Shown piece after piece: positions 35,459 through 36,549 of a DNA stretch of 36,549 nucleotides (within the stretch, counting starts at the first letter, position 1; the number at the start of each line of letters is the position of its first letter). The stretch is from positions 1 through 36,549 of the forward strand of contig CAJQNS010000257.1 in NCBI GenBank assembly GCA_905479735.1, in the 5' to 3' direction. The stretch is from an uncultured Desulfofustis sp. GTDB taxonomy: Bacteria; Desulfobacterota; Desulfobulbia; Desulfobulbales; Desulfocapsaceae. Under the pieces are notes generated by a model, which made no database searches, was not told the origin of the DNA, and saw only the letters and a program-made list of their open reading frames with translations. Position numbers and translations under genes: made by a program.

Positions 35459-36070
35459 ATGACAACAAACCTGGAACTCTTCTCAGACTATGTGTGCCCC
35501 TGGTGTTACTTCATGACTGGACGTATGGAGCGTCTCAGGAACGAGTATGATGTGTCGATCACTTGGCGCTCTTTTCCTTTGCACCCCGATACCCCCCTGG
35601 AGGGGCGCAATCTGGATGAAATATACCAGAGATATCCGTACCCGAAGGCAGACATGCTTGAACATCTGCGGCGCAACGCCAGAGCCTTGAATATGCCTTA
35701 CTGCGAGCGCTCCAAAGTTTTCAACAGTCGCATGGCCCAGGAACTCGGGGTCTGGGCCGAATCCCAGGATGCCGGTGAGATATTTCACAAGGCTGCCTTT
35801 GCCGCCTACTTCGTCAATAACCAGAACCTGGCTGACAGGGGGGTCCTGCTCGAAATCGTGCGTCAGATCGGGCTGGATGTAGCCTCAGCCGAGTTGATCC
35901 TGGACCAGGGATCTTTTTCGGATGCGGTTGAACGTGACTGGCAGCGTGCCGAAGAGCTGGGTATCGATGTAGTACCCACCTTCGTTATCGGAGAAAATAA
36001 ACTTGTCGGAGCCCAGGAATATCGGTCCCTGTCGAAGTTTGTAACTCAGAATTCGGTTGCCAGAAAATAG
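35459..36070 (+). CDS. DsbA-family oxidoreductase (FrnE-like)
   Basis: A 203-residue cytosolic thioredoxin-fold protein; no signal peptide. The active-site CPWC (C13-C16) sits in DYVCPWCYFM, followed by the helical insertion. The late VPTFVIGENKLVGAQ carries the cis-proline loop of DsbA folds. It belongs to the FrnE/2-hydroxychromene-isomerase-like set, which performs thiol-disulfide exchange with unknown partners. ATG 35459 is chosen for the conserved start, although its ribosome-binding site is weak; a frame from 35384 exists but has a different, unlikely N-terminus. The tfoX-like relic begins 3 bases after its stop. Confidence 0.85.
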   Translation: MTTNLELFSDYVCPWCYFMTGRMERLRNEYDVSITWRSFPLHPDTPLEGRNLDEIYQRYPYPKADMLEHLRRNARALNMPYCERSKVFNSRMAQELGVWAESQDAGEIFHKAAFAAYFVNNQNLADRGVLLEIVRQIGLDVASAELILDQGSFSDAVERDWQRAEELGIDVVPTFVIGENKLVGAQEYRSLSKFVTQNSVARK

Positions 36071-36073
36071 ACT

Positions 36074-36403
36074 ATGGCTTACAGCGGGGATATCGACCGC
36101 AGGATTGCCAGGATCCTGATGGATTGGCAGGACGTTGAACGCAGGAAGATGTTAGGCGGGACCTGCCAACTTCTCCATGGCAACATCTTCTGCGGCGTGC
36201 ACAAGGATAGACTGATCCTTAGGCTGGGGGAGTAACGGGCAGCGGAACTGCTCTGAGATGATCATGTCGATGAGTTTGACATCACCGGCAGAACGATGAA
36301 AGGCTGGATCATGGTGAGCGAAGATGCGTTTCGTACTGACCGGGAACTGGCCCGGTGATTCAGTTTGGCCAGGGAGTTCGTTGTTACCTTGCCGGCAAAA
36401 TAA
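36074..36403 (+). pseudogene. tfoX-like gene with three in-frame stops
   Basis: The frame from ATG 36074 to TAA 36401-36403 reads as one TfoX N-terminal-domain protein: RRKMLGGTCQLLHGNIFCGV, then DRLILRLGE, a second block HVDEFDITGRTMKGWIMV, and a C-terminus like FSLAREFVVTLPAK. It is interrupted in frame by TAA at 36233, TGA at 36254 and TGA at 36356, and has no frameshift, so all 109 codons are otherwise aligned. TfoX-like proteins act in competence or, more often, unknown regulation. Recent inactivation by point mutation fits best. A single error cannot explain all three, and they are not all TGA, so recoding is unlikely. It immediately follows the FrnE-like gene. Confidence 0.82.
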
Positions 36404-36440
36404 TAATAACCCTCAATCTACCGTTTTTTGGAGTTTTTAT

Positions 36441-36549
36441 ATGGATAGACCTGAAGTCAAACTGCTAGTTCTGACCACCTGTTTCCAGTGCAAGATGCTA
36501 AAAGATCTTTTGACCGAGCACAACGTGAATTTTGAATCGACCGATGTCG
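36441..36549 (+). CDS. Glutaredoxin-like thioredoxin-fold protein (cut by window)
   Basis: The first 36 codons of a small thiol protein. A CxxC active site (TTCFQCKML, about residues 14-17) follows the first strand, with LLTEHNVNFES typical of the first helix and second strand of glutaredoxins. GGAG at 36430-36433 is seven bases before the ATG. The rest lies beyond the window, so exact subgroup (glutaredoxin versus NrdH-like) is open. It is on the same strand as the FrnE-like gene, another redox protein, and the tfoX-like relic. Confidence 0.75.
   Translation, partial: MDRPEVKLLVLTTCFQCKMLKDLLTEHNVNFESTDV

Noticed and set aside
36074-36403. Selenocysteine or stop-codon recoding in the tfoX-like gene
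   Set aside because: One of the three stops is TAA, no SECIS-like hairpin was noticed, and TGA ends ordinary genes in this window.

Overview
This window reads as chromosomal DNA of a Gram-negative anaerobe, most likely a member of Desulfobacterota near the Desulfobulbales (an inference from gene content; no rRNA marker is present). The pointers are indolepyruvate:ferredoxin oxidoreductase beside phenylacetate-CoA ligases, rubredoxin-type domains, a TRAP transporter, MetX/MetY methionine synthesis and a CBS-ACT protein. Most of it is ordinary, densely coded core genome. There is no phage, plasmid, CRISPR array or rRNA.

Layout. 1-2826, minus strand: a TPR membrane protein, metY and metX (metX runs off the left edge). 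3165-5657: glycogen phosphorylase. 5739-5906: a tRNA-Cys(GCA) on the minus strand with its own promoter and a strong terminator, divergent from rnc. 6805-7434 minus: an atypical SDR. 7760-9144: a radical SAM protein whose stop codon lies in a 140-bp MITE-like palindrome, then a leuB-type dehydrogenase. 10384-11094 minus: remnant of a URO-D-family methyltransferase in an AT-richer island. 11532-17385: ABC-F ATPase, a double-rubredoxin/DUF2231 membrane fusion, an aromatic/aspartate aminotransferase, a HAD phosphatase and a CBS-ACT protein. 17697-26810: a tightly packed nine-gene run iorA-iorB-paaK-ACT-paaK-rph-radical SAM-PNPOx-glyA. 26831-27410 minus: an A-type Fe-S carrier overlapping a 75-codon gene, behind a 12-bp operator-like palindrome. 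27706-31099: TRAP dctP-(terminator)-dctQ-dctM plus a universal stress protein. 31216-36549: a small acidic protein, a long palindrome, a ComEA-like protein, a degenerate SMC/ABC-head-like protein coupled to an aldo/keto reductase, a PHP phosphatase, a FrnE-type DsbA, a tfoX-like pseudogene with three in-frame stops, and the start of a glutaredoxin-like gene.

How the genes fit together. An aminotransferase can convert aromatic amino acids to arylpyruvates, IorAB oxidises these to arylacetyl-CoA with reduced ferredoxin, and the two PaaK-type ligases interconvert the acid and its CoA ester. A tandem-ACT protein between the ligases is a plausible amino-acid sensor. This is a recognisable pathway, not a new system. 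The items I consider least ordinary are the RNase III with two replaced active-site acids, the double-rubredoxin/DUF2231 fusion, the P-loop-less ATPase-head-like protein, the two palindromic elements, and the tfoX-like frame kept intact apart from three stops.
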